Source: Solirubrobacteraceae bacterium (GTDB lineage: Bacteria > Actinomycetota > Thermoleophilia > Solirubrobacterales > Solirubrobacteraceae). Taken from it: a stretch of DNA of 64,000 nucleotides. Location of the stretch: the NCBI GenBank assembly GCA_029263125.1, contig JAJCYD010000005.1, forward strand, positions 1 to 64,000. Direction: 5' to 3'. Under the pieces are notes generated by a model. It was not told the origin of the DNA and did not search any database. It worked only from the letters and a program-made list of their open reading frames with translations. The position numbers and the translations under genes were made by a program. Numbering within the stretch: position 1 is the stretch's first letter; each line of letters opens with the position of its first letter. Of this stretch, positions 63,611-64,000 are shown piece after piece.

Positions 63611-64000
63611 CTGCCGAACCCGTCGCGCAGCCGCTCGTCGGCTTTCGCCGGTGGGGCGCCACGCGTGGCGGCCTGTACTCCGGCATCTTCGTCGCCGGCA
63701 GGTTCATTCCCAACCCCGCCCTCGGGATGGTCGCCCCGCGCGCCGCCCAGAAGCCGTGGCCCGTGGACGCCGACCGCGAGGCGAAATGTTTCGCGCTCAA
63801 CGGCCACCGAGCACCGTTCGCCAACTGCAACTGCGGCTGGGCTGCCTACTACGCGCTCGACGCCGAGCCGGAGCTGCCGGCACCCGAGTGCGCCTGGGGA
63901 GCGGTCGTGGCGTGGGGCACGATCATCGAGTGCGAGACGGGCTTTCGCGCGCAGTTCGCGCGCCCGCTCGCGCTGCTGGACCACCGCTACCCCGACGACA
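63607..64000 (+). CDS. Cysteine-containing hypothetical protein, cut by the window edge
   Basis: 131 codons from GTG 63607, open to the end of the window. It has a hydrophobic strand (GGLYSGIFVAGRFIPNPA), then paired cysteines in APFANCNCGWAAYYALD and ECAWGAVVAWGTIIECETGF. The CxCGxxAY ... WGxVxxxExGxRA layout is one I associate with hypothetical proteins near accessory DNA. Translationally coupled to the peptide ORF upstream. Incomplete at 3'. Confidence 0.6.
   Translation, partial: MTAEPVAQPLVGFRRWGATRGGLYSGIFVAGRFIPNPALGMVAPRAAQKPWPVDADREAKCFALNGHRAPFANCNCGWAAYYALDAEPELPAPECAWGAVVAWGTIIECETGFRAQFARPLALLDHRYPDD

Overview
The window is high-GC DNA with dense, short-spaced genes and many 1-4 base overlaps. 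It most likely comes from an actinobacterial chromosome, and I infer the class Thermoleophilia (Solirubrobacterales, the Conexibacter/Patulibacter type). The main support is the block rpmE-prfA-prmC-tsaC-...-wecA-...-atpIBEFHAGDC, an order known from Actinobacteria, together with two-subunit methylmalonyl-CoA mutase, DUF4190/DUF2510 membrane proteins and eukaryote-type UTP-glucose-1-P uridylyltransferase. No rRNA, tRNA, CRISPR array, integrase or transposase gene was seen.

Layout. 1-2.8 kb is a gene-poor accessory stretch with a small toxin-antitoxin (TA) pair, truncated genes and the first repeat cluster. 3.3-8.2 kb is a complete urea ABC transporter operon (urtABCDE, minus strand). 8.4-16.0 kb holds secA, a ribosome hibernation factor, comF, ctaG, a ccdA/resA thiol-redox pair and a UDP-glucose pyrophosphorylase. 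16.1-18.2 kb is a second accessory stretch: an AbrB/VapC TA pair, a decayed copy of the first TA pair, the second repeat cluster and a 0.7 kb stretch without a convincing gene. 18.4-21.6 kb has two different S-adenosylhomocysteine hydrolases and a MerR regulator. 22-28 kb is a sugar-nucleotide and cell-envelope run (PGI/PMI, NDP-sugar pyrophosphorylase, UDP-glucose dehydrogenase, LytR-CpsA-Psr protein, M20 peptidase). 28-31.4 kb has an enoyl-reductase-like protein and an MmpL transporter. 31.8-39.0 kb is the F1Fo ATP synthase operon. 39.4-45.0 kb contains ion transporters (CDF, CvrA-like, CorA), an orphan SUKH-4-like protein, a secreted glycosidase and a cupin. 45-51.6 kb has wecA, rpiB, all four t6A genes tsaC/D/E/B, prmC and prfA. 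51.7-55 kb has a GAF-GGDEF protein, a DUF1385 protein and rpmE. 55-63 kb has the ETF/ETF-quinone oxidoreductase operon, both methylmalonyl-CoA mutase subunits, three DUF4190-type membrane proteins and an RTX-like secreted protein. The right edge has a short proline-rich ORF and an incomplete gene.

The most unusual signal is a family of ten 39-bp imperfect palindromes in four intergenic clusters (788-888, 17121-17221, 39200-39309, 62884-63136). Every copy is exactly 39 bp. Copies within a cluster are spaced either 62 bp or 70-72 bp start to start, close to six or seven helical turns. The first two clusters lie in a duplicated, partly inverted segment that also carries an intact and a decayed copy of the same TA pair.

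Working together: the ETF operon would pass electrons from acyl-CoA dehydrogenases to quinone, with the mutase handling propionate-type carbon. The envelope genes make UDP-glucuronate and GDP/NDP-sugars for surface polymers attached by the LCP protein on lipid carriers primed by WecA. The prfA/prmC/tsa genes serve translation fidelity.
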